Source: an uncultured Mediterraneibacter sp.
GTDB lineage: Bacteria; Bacillota; Clostridia; Lachnospirales; Lachnospiraceae
Assembly (NCBI GenBank): GCA_944381935.1
Contig: CALWMN010000008.1
Coordinates: 1-64,000 of the forward strand
Direction: 5' to 3'
DNA length: 64,000 bases
Shown here: piece after piece, positions 53,046 to 61,868 of the stretch
Layout: every line of letters starts with the position of its first letter
Numbering within the stretch: the first letter of the stretch is position 1
Program-made: the position numbers and the translations under genes
The notes under the pieces: model-generated
Database searches by the model: none
Told to the model about the DNA's origin: nothing
What the model saw: the letters and a program-made list of their open reading frames with translations, nothing else

Positions 53046-53774
53046 ATGCTGAATCATATAGATATCAATAAAATGAACCGCCTGATGGAGGAAAACAGGG
53101 ACGCCAAACAGATCATTACACAGCTTCTGGAAAACCACCAGACTGCCGTGTCCACGATTGCACATGAGATACGCAACCCCCTTACCCTGGTATCTTCCTC
53201 TCTTCAGATCATGGAAGCACAGCATCCTGAAGTAAAAGAGTTTTTCAACTGGAAGCAGACAATGGATGACATCCAGTTTATGTGCGGACTTCTCAACGAG
53301 CTTTGTTCCTTTAACAATGGAAGTATCTTGCACCACTCTGTATTTTCCATTGAAAAACTGCTCAAGAATATCTCCGTCTCCTTTGCAATCTCTCTTGACG
53401 CCGAGGATACGAATATCGAGTTTTCCTCCCGGATTGCCTCCGGAATGGGTGATTTTACAGGTGATAAGATAAAACTTGAAGAGGTTATCCTCAATCTCCT
53501 GCGAAATGCAAAAGAAGCCGTAGGTCAAAGAGGGCATATTTTTCTGTCTGCCCAGAGAGACCACAACCGCATCATCATCAAATGCCAGGATGACGGGTGC
53601 GGCATCCCTGATCATATCATAGATACCGTCTTTGAACCTTTTGTAACCGACAAAGAGGGCGGAACCGGACTGGGTCTTTCTCTCTCCCGCCGGATTGTGG
53701 AAGCCCACGGAGGAACGATATCCGCAGAATCTTCCGATAAGAAAACCATCTTTACTGTAAATCTTCCGGTCTGA
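53046..53774 (+). CDS. soluble orphan sensor histidine kinase
   Basis: A 242-residue kinase. The dimerisation helix carries the phospho-acceptor HEIRNPLT, and the catalytic domain has the N box (ILNLLRNAKEAV), G1 (DDGCGIP), the F box FEPFV and G2 (GGTGLGLSLSRRIV). There is no membrane helix and only about 30 residues of N-terminal region, so the input domain is minimal or in a partner. No response regulator gene is adjacent. The build resembles the catalytic core of Spo0A-phosphorelay kinases; that role is inference. An in-frame GTG at 53031 is an alternative start. Confidence 0.88.
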   Translation: MLNHIDINKMNRLMEENRDAKQIITQLLENHQTAVSTIAHEIRNPLTLVSSSLQIMEAQHPEVKEFFNWKQTMDDIQFMCGLLNELCSFNNGSILHHSVFSIEKLLKNISVSFAISLDAEDTNIEFSSRIASGMGDFTGDKIKLEEVILNLLRNAKEAVGQRGHIFLSAQRDHNRIIIKCQDDGCGIPDHIIDTVFEPFVTDKEGGTGLGLSLSRRIVEAHGGTISAESSDKKTIFTVNLPV

Positions 53775-54414
53775 TACTGTCATACTGCCGGGGAGGATTG
53801 TGCATATTTTCATGTTTCTTTTTCCGGTAAAGAAGCACAGCCGACAGGAATCCGCACACCAGTCCTCCTATGTGGGCAAGATTGTCAACCCCGCTTCCGA
53901 TAAAACCGAAATAGAGACTCAGCGCAACGAGTATTACCATGCCCCTGCCAGAAAGGCGTCCTAGCCTTCCCCTGTTAGCAATCACAACATAGAGCAGCGC
54001 TCCCATCAGTCCGAATATTGCTCCCGAGGCGCCCGCGGAAACAACCCATACGCCCTGATTTATATTCCAGAAAAGTGAAAACAGATTGCCCCCTATTCCG
54101 CTTATAAAATAAATAAGAAGAAATTTTATCCTGCCTGTCTCATTCTCCAGATTCCATCCGAGCGCACCGAGCATTACCATATTGTTGAGCAGATGCTGGA
54201 TGCCAAAGTGCAGGAAAAGACAGGTCATAAGCCTGTAATACTCGTGATACTCTGTGATCAGGGGTTCGTACATCGCCCCGTGCCGGAGCATAAAGTATGC
54301 GTCTTCCGTAGGTCCCAAAACCGACAGGACAAGGAACACAGCGATATTCATAAGAATAAGAAATATTGTACAGACTGCTTTCGGTTTATCTCTCACGTCA
54401 GGCCTTCCTTTCAT
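53752..54414 (-). CDS. rhomboid family intramembrane serine protease
   Basis: A 220-residue protein with six hydrophobic helices. The catalytic Ser is in GASGAIFGLMGALL and the His in NLAHIGGLVCGF, with LLNNMVMLGALGWNLE carrying the usual Asn/His-rich loop region. It overlaps the histidine kinase gene end by 23 nt on the opposite strand. Its position just downstream of the pilus locus could make it part of that unit, although its substrate is unknown. Confidence 0.92.
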   Translation of the reverse strand: MKGRPDVRDKPKAVCTIFLILMNIAVFLVLSVLGPTEDAYFMLRHGAMYEPLITEYHEYYRLMTCLFLHFGIQHLLNNMVMLGALGWNLENETGRIKFLLIYFISGIGGNLFSLFWNINQGVWVVSAGASGAIFGLMGALLYVVIANRGRLGRLSGRGMVILVALSLYFGFIGSGVDNLAHIGGLVCGFLSAVLLYRKKKHENMHNPPRQYDSIRPEDLQ

Positions 54415-54429
54415 CTGTGGTCCTTTCTA

Positions 54430-55233
54430 TTATAAATGTCCTCCCTCCTCCTGTCCATCCATTTCTGTGATCAGGTCATCCCAGTCTCCCCACCTTCCTG
54501 TCCTGATCCTTCCCATCATCCTTTTCAAAGGTCCATACCTTTTCTTCTCTTCCATTATAGCCGTATTATCAGACCTTATATGATATGAGGTTTCTTCTGT
54601 CCCGGATATTGTATCTTCCTCCAGTGAAAAGACCGTTCCTTCCGTAAGACTCTCTTCTCCGTCTTTCTTCGGCTCCCTGTTCTTTTCCTCTCTGTGATAT
54701 TCTTCCATGATCTCTTTGATGTTATAACTTTCCTGCAGTGTCGCCCTGTGAAGCATGTGTGCCAGAAAAATGCCTTCTGTATCTCTGTAATCTAGTTTTT
54801 GCAGGAAAAATTCCGTCATTTCATGGAAAGAGCGGTACAGGCTCCTGTGTGAAACCGGAAGATAGCAGAACCTATATTTTCCTTCTTTTTCAAAAATATA
54901 TTCCGGTCCGATCAGGATGCAGTCCGGGTCAAGCATATGATTTCTTACTTCCTCCACCACATCTGTGAACTGTGTGACAAAGGATTCTATTGTCCTTTTA
55001 TCCAGGACAGCCTTCTGATATTTTTTCTCTAATGAGATTCCTCCCTCCGTGTAATATGTGTACCTGCTCTCTCCCTCCCTTCCGCTCCCCGAGACCTTTA
55101 TAATCCCTTTCATTTTATTATGCTTTAACATCCTCATCTGATAATTTTCTTCATAAGGAGCCGGGATATCAATATAGATATATGGTTTATTCCAGTCCTT
55201 TTCAAATCTCATTTCTGTTTCTATCTGAACCAT
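54430..55233 (-). CDS. pilus-locus protein, DUF6382-like
   Basis: A 267-residue soluble protein with no signal or membrane helix. The first 170 residues form an alpha/beta domain (FVTQFTDVVEEVRNHMLDPDCILIGPEYIFEKEGKYRFCYLPV) that I associate with DUF6382, which often precedes a forkhead-associated domain. Here the FHA domain is missing and a charged 80-residue tail replaces it. It is the last gene of the Flp locus, overlapping the TadE gene by 13 nt. Confidence 0.65.
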   Translation of the reverse strand: MVQIETEMRFEKDWNKPYIYIDIPAPYEENYQMRMLKHNKMKGIIKVSGSGREGESRYTYYTEGGISLEKKYQKAVLDKRTIESFVTQFTDVVEEVRNHMLDPDCILIGPEYIFEKEGKYRFCYLPVSHRSLYRSFHEMTEFFLQKLDYRDTEGIFLAHMLHRATLQESYNIKEIMEEYHREEKNREPKKDGEESLTEGTVFSLEEDTISGTEETSYHIRSDNTAIMEEKKRYGPLKRMMGRIRTGRWGDWDDLITEMDGQEEGGHL

Positions 55234-55613
55234 CTTATTTTTTCCTCCGGTTTTGCTATGACTGCTTTCTGGCAGACACTTAGTTTCATCATCGATCTCC
55301 TGGCTGAGACTTCCACTGTAACCTCATTGTTCCCCTTTATCACCGATACTCCCGGGTCCGTCATGATAATGAGTTTCCCTTTTGTTCTCTCCAAAAAAAA
55401 GGCTTCCATGTCATATTCTTCCGCCCCTTTTTTTCGTTCTAGCTGTGCCCCCAGCACTGCTGTCTCACATGCCGCCCCATTGAGAACCGCCTTATCGTGA
55501 AAGTAGAATACCGTATGTATGATAAGGACAAAAAGGAACAAAAACAAAGGCATGATATAGGACATCTCGATTACCGTACTCCCCGTTACCTCTCTCTTCC
55601 TAATACCATCCAA
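55221..55613 (-). CDS. TadE-like pseudopilin
   Basis: A 130-residue minor pilin. The start is a TTG inside the end of the prepilin peptidase gene. A basic start is followed by the class III type signal region TGSTVIEMSYIMPLFLFLFVLII with Glu at position +5 from the likely cleavage site, as in TadE/TadG. The remainder is a small exported domain. It would be processed by the neighbouring prepilin peptidase. Confidence 0.75.
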   Translation of the reverse strand: MDGIRKREVTGSTVIEMSYIMPLFLFLFVLIIHTVFYFHDKAVLNGAACETAVLGAQLERKKGAEEYDMEAFFLERTKGKLIIMTDPGVSVIKGNNEVTVEVSARRSMMKLSVCQKAVIAKPEEKIRWFR

Positions 55614-56073
55614 TCAGCATACCTCCTATATATGCCGCTGTCAGAAAAGGCACAAACGGCATAGAAGACTTTCTCGTGAAACGTTTTTTCACAAGCATGA
55701 TCCCCGAAAAGACTGCTGCCATAAAAAATGCCGCGACAAGAAGACATAATACGCTCCAGAATCCCAACAGTATGCCTAGTATCATAATCAGGATACTGTC
55801 CCCATAGCCGAACGCTTCCTCTGTAGCTTTGCTGATAATAAGGAAGGTGATCCCCACTGCTGCCCCTGCAAGCAGAATAGCTGCGGGAATATCCCGGGAT
55901 ATCAGACGGACTGCTGTCACAATGGGAAATCCTGCCAGCAGTATCCCCAGCCTGAGCTTTCTTTTCCTGATATCCGTTACAGACAGAAAAAGAAGGTATC
56001 CCGTAAATACAACCTGATATAGTATCCACATATTTTCCTTTATCACAAAAATCATATTTCCTACTCTGTACAT
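55600..56073 (-). CDS. A24 family prepilin peptidase
   Basis: A protein of about 157 residues with five or six helices and the two catalytic Asp in SVTDIRKRKL and GYGDSIL, as in CpaA/TadV-type peptidases without the N-methylation domain. The start is uncertain: ATG at 56073 has GGGGAGG nine nt upstream, 56082 and 56055 are alternatives. It processes the type IVb pilin and pseudopilins of this locus. Confidence 0.85.
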   Translation of the reverse strand: MYRVGNMIFVIKENMWILYQVVFTGYLLFLSVTDIRKRKLRLGILLAGFPIVTAVRLISRDIPAAILLAGAAVGITFLIISKATEEAFGYGDSILIMILGILLGFWSVLCLLVAAFFMAAVFSGIMLVKKRFTRKSSMPFVPFLTAAYIGGMLIGWY

Positions 56074-56858
56074 TTTGAACATCCTCCCCTTCCTCCTGCC
56101 TCCGATCTCGGAACAGTTCTGATTGTCCTCTTAAGTCCGCTGCAATTCAGTGAATTGTGATATTTATTTCCATATTGTGTTATGTAAACTCCTGCCATTT
56201 GGGAACTGTATACGCATTTTTCGCATTTATAATATTTTCCTCCATCCTCATTGCGGAGCCCTGACACTCCGGTATAGGGAACAAAACGGATGGATAACTG
56301 AAGATACGGGCACTGTATATCCTCATGATATACAACTCCGTTCTCCGTAATATAAACGACATCACCATCCCCTGCCCCCATGCCGCCGTCTTCATAGCCT
56401 GTCCATGCACTGAGCCGGAACTCTTCTTTCAGGGTGAGAGCCGGACTTCCCATAGCCGGGAGAGGAAGTTTTACCCTGTATTCGATCTTGATATTCATTT
56501 CCCCCGTGATCGGTGATATATAAGACTGCCAGCAGTTTATTCCTGAGCTTCCTTCTTCTATCACACTTCTTGACAGCCTGTCCTCCCCGATATTTTTCAC
56601 AATATCTGACTTAAGCTTTATACTGTTTAAGACAGGGACTATAGCAGTTTCTTCCGCTGCACTTTTTGCTGCGCTCTGCGCCGCATTGCGTATACTGATC
56701 CGGATGCTTTGTATTTCTATGAGGTAGATCAGGCAGAGGGCGGCAAAAAGAAACAGGGGAATGGCAAAGGATGCTTCTATTGTCACGCTGGCTCCTGCCT
56801 CCGGTGCAGATGCCCTTTCTTTATTTGGATTGGGTGTGTTTTTATCCGATTGTGTCAT
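56061..56858 (-). CDS. TadE-like protein with tandem Cys/His modules
   Basis: A 265-residue protein. After a short polar leader comes a pilin-like ASVTIEASFAIPLFLFAALCLIYL segment with Glu, then an exported region and two C-terminal modules. Each module has the plan YH-x4-C-x3-L ... CxxC: GVVYHEDIQCPYLQL...KCEKC and NKYHNSLNCSGLKRT...CSKC. This layout resembles the small zinc-binding modules related to Ada and to extracellular nuclease tails. Their presence on a pilus subunit is unusual. Role inferred from the locus only. Confidence 0.75.
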   Translation of the reverse strand: MTQSDKNTPNPNKERASAPEAGASVTIEASFAIPLFLFAALCLIYLIEIQSIRISIRNAAQSAAKSAAEETAIVPVLNSIKLKSDIVKNIGEDRLSRSVIEEGSSGINCWQSYISPITGEMNIKIEYRVKLPLPAMGSPALTLKEEFRLSAWTGYEDGGMGAGDGDVVYITENGVVYHEDIQCPYLQLSIRFVPYTGVSGLRNEDGGKYYKCEKCVYSSQMAGVYITQYGNKYHNSLNCSGLKRTIRTVPRSEAGGRGGCSKCTE

Positions 56859-56963
56859 CGCAGTTTTTTCCTTTCTTAATATTTGAGGGGATTACACGAA
56901 TAGTGTATTGAAGATGAAAGGGCATCTGCGCCGGAGGCAGGTCTTTCTCATTGTTGAGATCTT

Positions 56964-58397
56964 CTACTCATATCCGAAGCTGACAGGAAACTGGTATGTA
57001 AGATTTCCATATATCTGTACAGTATTTTGCAGCTCCAGCCTTGAGACACATTGGTCCGCCTTAAAAAAATCCATATTGTCCTGCCGGGAAATATTTTCCT
57101 CAACTCTGTCCAGGGTACGCATCGTAACATTATTTGTATTTTCAAGAAACAAGAGAATCCTCAGATAATCTTCATAGGATAATCCGTCCTGTGTTCCTCT
57201 GCCCTCCATATTGTCCTGTTCCGTTCCCAGATTAAACAGTCCCCAAATAGACAACTGCCAGTTCTCTGCATTTTTCATGAAAGCTGCCCTCTGCCCCGAA
57301 AGAAGCGTACGGATATCGAGTATGCTCTCTCCTGCCGCCCATACGACCAGGATGATCTGCTTTACCGCCTCAACCGCTTCCGGCATGAGAAGAAGGGCAG
57401 ATATTGCCAGGGCAGCAGTTTGCGCCTCCCCCTGCTTCACAGTATCCTTCATAAGATATACATAGTTTAATGCCATCCTTATCAGAAATATCCTGAAAAG
57501 TACCGATTCCAGATTATCCTTGTCCGATGCTTTTCCTGCAAGAATATATTCCACTTCGTAATCCAGTGACCGTTCTTCCCCTGAGAGGATATCCTGCTCA
57601 GGATCTGTCTCTTTCATCGCTGCATTTCCAAATTCTTTCAGTATATATTCGCCAAACAGCAGCTTTTCCTCAATGCCGTTCATATTGCTTCTTGAAGGAA
57701 AGGATCCCCGCCCTGTCCTTAGATTCCTGTAGGAGACCTGGCTGTCTATATCCGTCTCTTTGCCTGACAGCGTCATTTCTTTTGGAAGCACAACAGACAG
57801 GATCCCTTCATTCTCTATTTTCTCCATGCATGTAAACGGGTTCCCTTCACTGACGGCAAGCTCTGTACTGCTCTGTCCTTCTGTATTTCCTCCATCCGTA
57901 ATCTCCGGGATATCTCCCAGTGCTTCTATTTCCCGCATCACATACTCCTGTTTTTCCCCCATCTCTTCTCCCTGGATCTGCTGTTCCTCCCATTGGGCAG
58001 TCATTCCCGACAGTTCACGGATCAGTTCTATTCCGTACCTCTGTTCCATATATTCCAGAACCTGCTCCCTGAATGTCTGTCCGTTATTGTCCGTCAGATA
58101 CTGAATCCCCGTAATCTCATGCTGTATATTCTCATTACCATAGTAATGCATCCGTCTGATCAGAGAATCCTCTTCATAATCCCCTGTCCCATAACTGCCT
58201 TCAATGGCAAATATGTGGTATTGCTCTAATAACTGTTTCTGATATTCTCCGAAAATAGAATAGATCGCTCTGTCCGTATCAAGTCTGCTTAAATTCTTTG
58301 AAACCTGTATGGCAGACGCTTCAATGATTCCTGAAATGAAAGATAAAAGAAGTACGAAGACAAGACTTAGAAATGCTGTTATTTCGCCTTTTCTCAT
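56964..58397 (-). CDS. pilus-locus exported protein, DUF5702-like
   Basis: A 477-residue protein. One N-terminal helix (ITAFLSLVFVLLLSFISGIIEAS) follows the basic MRKGE start, then an exported region rich in Glu/Asp/Tyr, and a pair of hydrophobic segments near residues 330-365. I associate this layout with DUF5702, common in Lachnospiraceae Flp loci. The ATG at 58397 comes one base after the pilin stop, so the two are coupled; the longer reading to 58433 lies inside the pilin gene. Confidence 0.75.
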   Translation of the reverse strand: MRKGEITAFLSLVFVLLLSFISGIIEASAIQVSKNLSRLDTDRAIYSIFGEYQKQLLEQYHIFAIEGSYGTGDYEEDSLIRRMHYYGNENIQHEITGIQYLTDNNGQTFREQVLEYMEQRYGIELIRELSGMTAQWEEQQIQGEEMGEKQEYVMREIEALGDIPEITDGGNTEGQSSTELAVSEGNPFTCMEKIENEGILSVVLPKEMTLSGKETDIDSQVSYRNLRTGRGSFPSRSNMNGIEEKLLFGEYILKEFGNAAMKETDPEQDILSGEERSLDYEVEYILAGKASDKDNLESVLFRIFLIRMALNYVYLMKDTVKQGEAQTAALAISALLLMPEAVEAVKQIILVVWAAGESILDIRTLLSGQRAAFMKNAENWQLSIWGLFNLGTEQDNMEGRGTQDGLSYEDYLRILLFLENTNNVTMRTLDRVEENISRQDNMDFFKADQCVSRLELQNTVQIYGNLTYQFPVSFGYE

Positions 58398-58398
58398 A

Positions 58399-58620
58399 TC
58401 ATATCCCGGAACTCTCCGATGTGATCTTATCAAAGATTGTATTGATCAGGCTGATAAGCTGGCTCTTAAAAATGAGGAGCAGCGCTATGATTATGACAAG
58501 AATCAGAACCATCTCGATCACTGTTACGCCGGAAACATACTTATGCTTTATAAGAAAGCTTTCAAATCTGTGTATACTGTCTACAATATTCTTTCTGAGC
58601 TTTTTCACTTTTATGATCAT
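58399..58620 (-). CDS. Flp1-type IVb pilin
   Basis: A 73-residue prepilin, the presumed major subunit of the pilus. After a basic 30-residue leader comes GVTVIEMVLILVIIIALLLIFK: the Gly before the cleavage point, the Glu at +5 and the 20-residue hydrophobic helix are those of Flp-type pilins. The mature part is about 42 residues. It lies between tadC and the DUF5702-like gene. Confidence 0.85.
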   Translation of the reverse strand: MIIKVKKLRKNIVDSIHRFESFLIKHKYVSGVTVIEMVLILVIIIALLLIFKSQLISLINTIFDKITSESSGI

Positions 58621-58679
58621 ACCTGTATCCTCCTTTATATTTTATACTATTCTCTTCCCTTAATCCTGTTCCCGTTTTT

Positions 58680-59945
58680 CTATATCTGAATCGTGAAAAA
58701 TGCGGGAACCGTCACTATGATAAATACAATTGCCAGCATCATAAACATGGGGATCATCATTTTCGTCCCTGCTTCCTCTCCGAGCTTCTTCGCAAGATTC
58801 TTTCTTTCTTCAAAGGCTTCCTCAGCTTCTCTTCTCAGAAGCTCTGTCAGTCCCCTGGAACCTTTTCTCAAGTTCTGGGAAAGCAATGTCCCGAATTTCT
58901 TATATGGTGAAAGCCGGCATCTTATTCCATATTCCTCATAACACTCCCCCTCTGCGCCTCCTCCCTGTATTTGATGAACCGTATACATCATTTCTTCATA
59001 GGCATATCTTTTTCCAGTTCTTTCCCTGTCTTTTTCATAATCCTGCGCAATACAGAACCATGCTTTTCTGATCGTCATCCCTGAACTGATATACATATTG
59101 AACTTGTTGATAATCTGAGGATAATCGATACTCATCTGCCTTTCTCTTTGTTTCTTTCGTTCCTTTCCTTCCCTTTTCCCGGAATATATCATCATAACCG
59201 AGGCTCCGATTCCAAGAAGAAGGATTCCAAATGCTCTTGTCCTGGGACCATATCTCCATTCGATTTCCCTTCCGTCAATCTCATCCGGCAGAATAAGATA
59301 ATCTTCTGTCCTTGTCTCTTCATCATACTGTTCAATCTCAAGATTGAGATTTTTTAACAGCCTCTCCCTGCTGTCCATCTCCGGCGGATATATCTTTACA
59401 TAAAATTCATATGCCGCTCTCTCTTCCTCGTATGACAGATTGGCTGTCAGCTTTAATTCTGTCCCTTCTTCTGTTACTTTTTCTTCTTTGATCTTGCCCT
59501 GTATATCCATGACATCATAATTGTCCAGCTCCCATGATACAGAAATGCCTTTCCCCGGTATCTCTGTGATCAGGTCAAGTTTATGTCTGACAGATTCCAG
59601 ACTGTCATTCTCCCCCAGTATCAGCCTCTCAAGATCTTCAGCCGCGATTTGAAATACCTGGTCTATCTCTTCACCGGAGTATGTCTTTTCAGAAACCGTT
59701 ATCTCAAAATTTTCTGTCCGGTCTCCAATTTTTGCTTCCAGCTCCTCTGTAGATTTCCCCTCCCCCTGCCTGTTTCTCTTAAGGATACTTCTGCCTTCTT
59801 CATCTTTCTCTACCTTTATACTGTTATCTGATATGAACACACAGATGAAGCATACGATGGTAAGAAGCAGCAGTATTCCCGCCTTTTTATATACACGTCG
59901 TTTCTTTATAATGTCTCTTAGCCTGTTCATATATATCGCCTTCAT
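58680..59945 (-). CDS. TadC-like type II secretion system F protein with extra exported domain
   Basis: A 421-residue inner membrane protein. The C-terminal 190 residues are TadC-like (YPQIINKFNMYISSGMTIRKAW, RREAEEAFEERKNLAKKLGEEAGTKMMIPMFMMLAIVFIIVTVPA). Before this, one helix near residue 25 and an exported domain of about 200 residues with a duplicated pattern (FEITVSEKTYSGEEIDQVFQIAAEDLERLILGEN) have no counterpart in ordinary TadC. The exported domain may contact peptidoglycan or pilin. It overlaps tadB by 4 nt. Confidence 0.85.
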   Translation of the reverse strand: MKAIYMNRLRDIIKKRRVYKKAGILLLLTIVCFICVFISDNSIKVEKDEEGRSILKRNRQGEGKSTEELEAKIGDRTENFEITVSEKTYSGEEIDQVFQIAAEDLERLILGENDSLESVRHKLDLITEIPGKGISVSWELDNYDVMDIQGKIKEEKVTEEGTELKLTANLSYEEERAAYEFYVKIYPPEMDSRERLLKNLNLEIEQYDEETRTEDYLILPDEIDGREIEWRYGPRTRAFGILLLGIGASVMMIYSGKREGKERKKQRERQMSIDYPQIINKFNMYISSGMTIRKAWFCIAQDYEKDRERTGKRYAYEEMMYTVHQIQGGGAEGECYEEYGIRCRLSPYKKFGTLLSQNLRKGSRGLTELLRREAEEAFEERKNLAKKLGEEAGTKMMIPMFMMLAIVFIIVTVPAFFTIQI

Positions 59946-60697
59946 ATCTCAATCTGTATCAGTTTTTTCCCCATTTTGTACGCCGTAATATACAGTATGA
60001 GGCAGACAGTCATTATCAGATTTCCCGCAGTATTTTCATATAGGACTTCCAGAAATTCTCCGAATGTCAGTTTCATATACAAAATAATTCCAAACGGTAT
60101 CACACACATGATCTGAAACTCGAATTTTTTTGATGCCAAAATCGTCTGAATTTCTTTTTCCGTATCAATCTTTTCGCTTATGATTTTCACTGCGTTTCTT
60201 ATGACCCCGATGCTGTCGCCGCCGCTTTTCTTTGCCGTTGAAAAAACATTTACAAAATCTCTTACATCTTCCTGCACCGCCCTCTGTGAAAAATCATCCA
60301 GAATCTGTGCGGTCGGAATGTTCACATGAAGCTGTCTGATCATAATATCCAGTTCCTTCATGATCCTGGTATCTTTCCCGTACATGGACTCCAGATCCTT
60401 CCTTGTCTCTCTTATGGAATTTTCTGCGGAATAACCGGCTTTTAGTGCGGCGGACATTGTCTGTATACAATCCCTGAACTGCAGCCTGAACTCCATCTCT
60501 TTTTTCCCTGCCATATCCTCTGCCCATTCCTTCATATACAGAATCCAGACGGGAAACAATATGGGAGCGGGAAAGAGCGACTCGTAAAAGAGATACAGAA
60601 TAAGTCCGAAAAACGCTGTTCCCGCAGCAACCCCAAGTACAAGCTCACGCCTTCTGATATCCTGCAGCCACGAGCTTTTCTTTATTTGAGATATCAT
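59942..60697 (-). CDS. TadB-like type II secretion system F protein
   Basis: A 251-residue membrane protein. FRDCIQTMSAALKAGYSAENSIRETRKDLESMYG and the central RAVQEDVRDFVNVFSTAKKSGGDSIGVIRN are the T2SSF signature, with two helices on each side. It forms the platform with TadC. Its ATG overlaps the cpaF end by 53 nt. Confidence 0.9.
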   Translation of the reverse strand: MISQIKKSSWLQDIRRRELVLGVAAGTAFFGLILYLFYESLFPAPILFPVWILYMKEWAEDMAGKKEMEFRLQFRDCIQTMSAALKAGYSAENSIRETRKDLESMYGKDTRIMKELDIMIRQLHVNIPTAQILDDFSQRAVQEDVRDFVNVFSTAKKSGGDSIGVIRNAVKIISEKIDTEKEIQTILASKKFEFQIMCVIPFGIILYMKLTFGEFLEVLYENTAGNLIMTVCLILYITAYKMGKKLIQIEI

Positions 60698-61868
60698 GAA
60701 CCTTCATAAGATTCCCTTTAATTTTTTCATTTTTGATTCCCTCCTCCTGAAATTCATATAAGATCCTTGTCTGAATCATTTCATTTTCATATCCTGTTAC
60801 CTCGGCGATCTGAAGAACCTTCCTGCTCTTATCTCTGAGTCTCCCGAGATGAATGATAATATCGAGTGCAGAGGCGATCTGCCTTTGGATCGCCTGCAGG
60901 GGAAGATCGATTCCCATTAACATCATCGTCTCCAGTCTGTGAAGCATATCTGTCGGATTATTGGCATGTCCTGTCGACATCGAACCGCTATGTCCGTTCA
61001 GCATCGCGGAAGATATCATATCCACTGTCTCATCCCCGCGTACCTCCCCCACAATGATCCTGTCAGGTCTCATTCTCAGGGCCGATTTGATCAGGTCACG
61101 TATGCTAACCTCCCCTTCTCCCTCCAGATTGACCCCTCTTGCCTCAAGCCTTACCAGATTTTGTATGCCCTGTATCTGCAGCTCCGCATTATCTTCTATC
61201 GTAATGATTCTTTCATCCTTCGGGATATAATCAGACATTGCGTTGAGAAATGTTGTCTTTCCTGCTCCTGTTCCCCCGCTGACAAAAATATTATATTTTG
61301 CACACACGAGTTTCTGGAGAAATTCTGCCGCTTCCTCTGTCAGGCTGCCTTTTCTTATGAGCTGCTCCATTGTAATTGCCCTTGAAGGAAATTTCCGTAT
61401 CGTCATAATCGGTCCGTTCACAGCGACAGGTTTCAGGACGACATTAACCCTTGATCCGTCTTTCAGCCTTGCATCTACGATAGGCGACGCTTCATTTACA
61501 TACCGGTTTGTCTCTCCTACGATCTGCTGTATAACATCCGACAGCCTTTCCTCGGAAAGAAACCGCCTGTCTGATCGGTACAGCCTTCCCTCTTTTTCAT
61601 AGAAGATATTCTCTGTCCCGTTTACCATAATCTCCGTGACGGTGTCGTCCTCGATCAGTTCCTGCAGGACGTCCAGCTTGCGGAATGCATTGAACAGATC
61701 CCGGCTCATTCGTATCCTCTCACTTAAAGGGATATACTCTTCCCTCCCCGCTTCTTCCAGAACAATATGAATCAAATCCTGCAGTTCTTCGTCATCCGTC
61801 TCCTTTGTCATATCCATACGGAACATGATCTGCTCGTACAACTGTTCCGCTTTTGTCATTCCCTGCAC
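60645..61868 (-). CDS. cpaF: CpaF/TadA family pilus assembly ATPase
   Basis: A 407-residue ATPase powering pilin polymerisation. Walker A GGTGAGKTT, an Asp box ERIITIEDNAELQI, Walker B-like PDRIIVGEVRGDE and the His box GSMSTGHANNP are in the family order. It overlaps the CpaE-like gene by 13 nt. It has no membrane helix and is expected to dock to TadB/TadC. Confidence 0.93.
   Translation of the reverse strand: MQGMTKAEQLYEQIMFRMDMTKETDDEELQDLIHIVLEEAGREEYIPLSERIRMSRDLFNAFRKLDVLQELIEDDTVTEIMVNGTENIFYEKEGRLYRSDRRFLSEERLSDVIQQIVGETNRYVNEASPIVDARLKDGSRVNVVLKPVAVNGPIMTIRKFPSRAITMEQLIRKGSLTEEAAEFLQKLVCAKYNIFVSGGTGAGKTTFLNAMSDYIPKDERIITIEDNAELQIQGIQNLVRLEARGVNLEGEGEVSIRDLIKSALRMRPDRIIVGEVRGDETVDMISSAMLNGHSGSMSTGHANNPTDMLHRLETMMLMGIDLPLQAIQRQIASALDIIIHLGRLRDKSRKVLQIAEVTGYENEMIQTRILYEFQEEGIKNEKIKGNLMKVHDISNKEKLVAAGYQKA

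Noticed and set aside
53019-53813. Minus-strand frame of 264 codons opposite the histidine kinase gene
   Set aside because: The kinase motifs H, N, G1 and G2 on the plus strand settle the coding strand.
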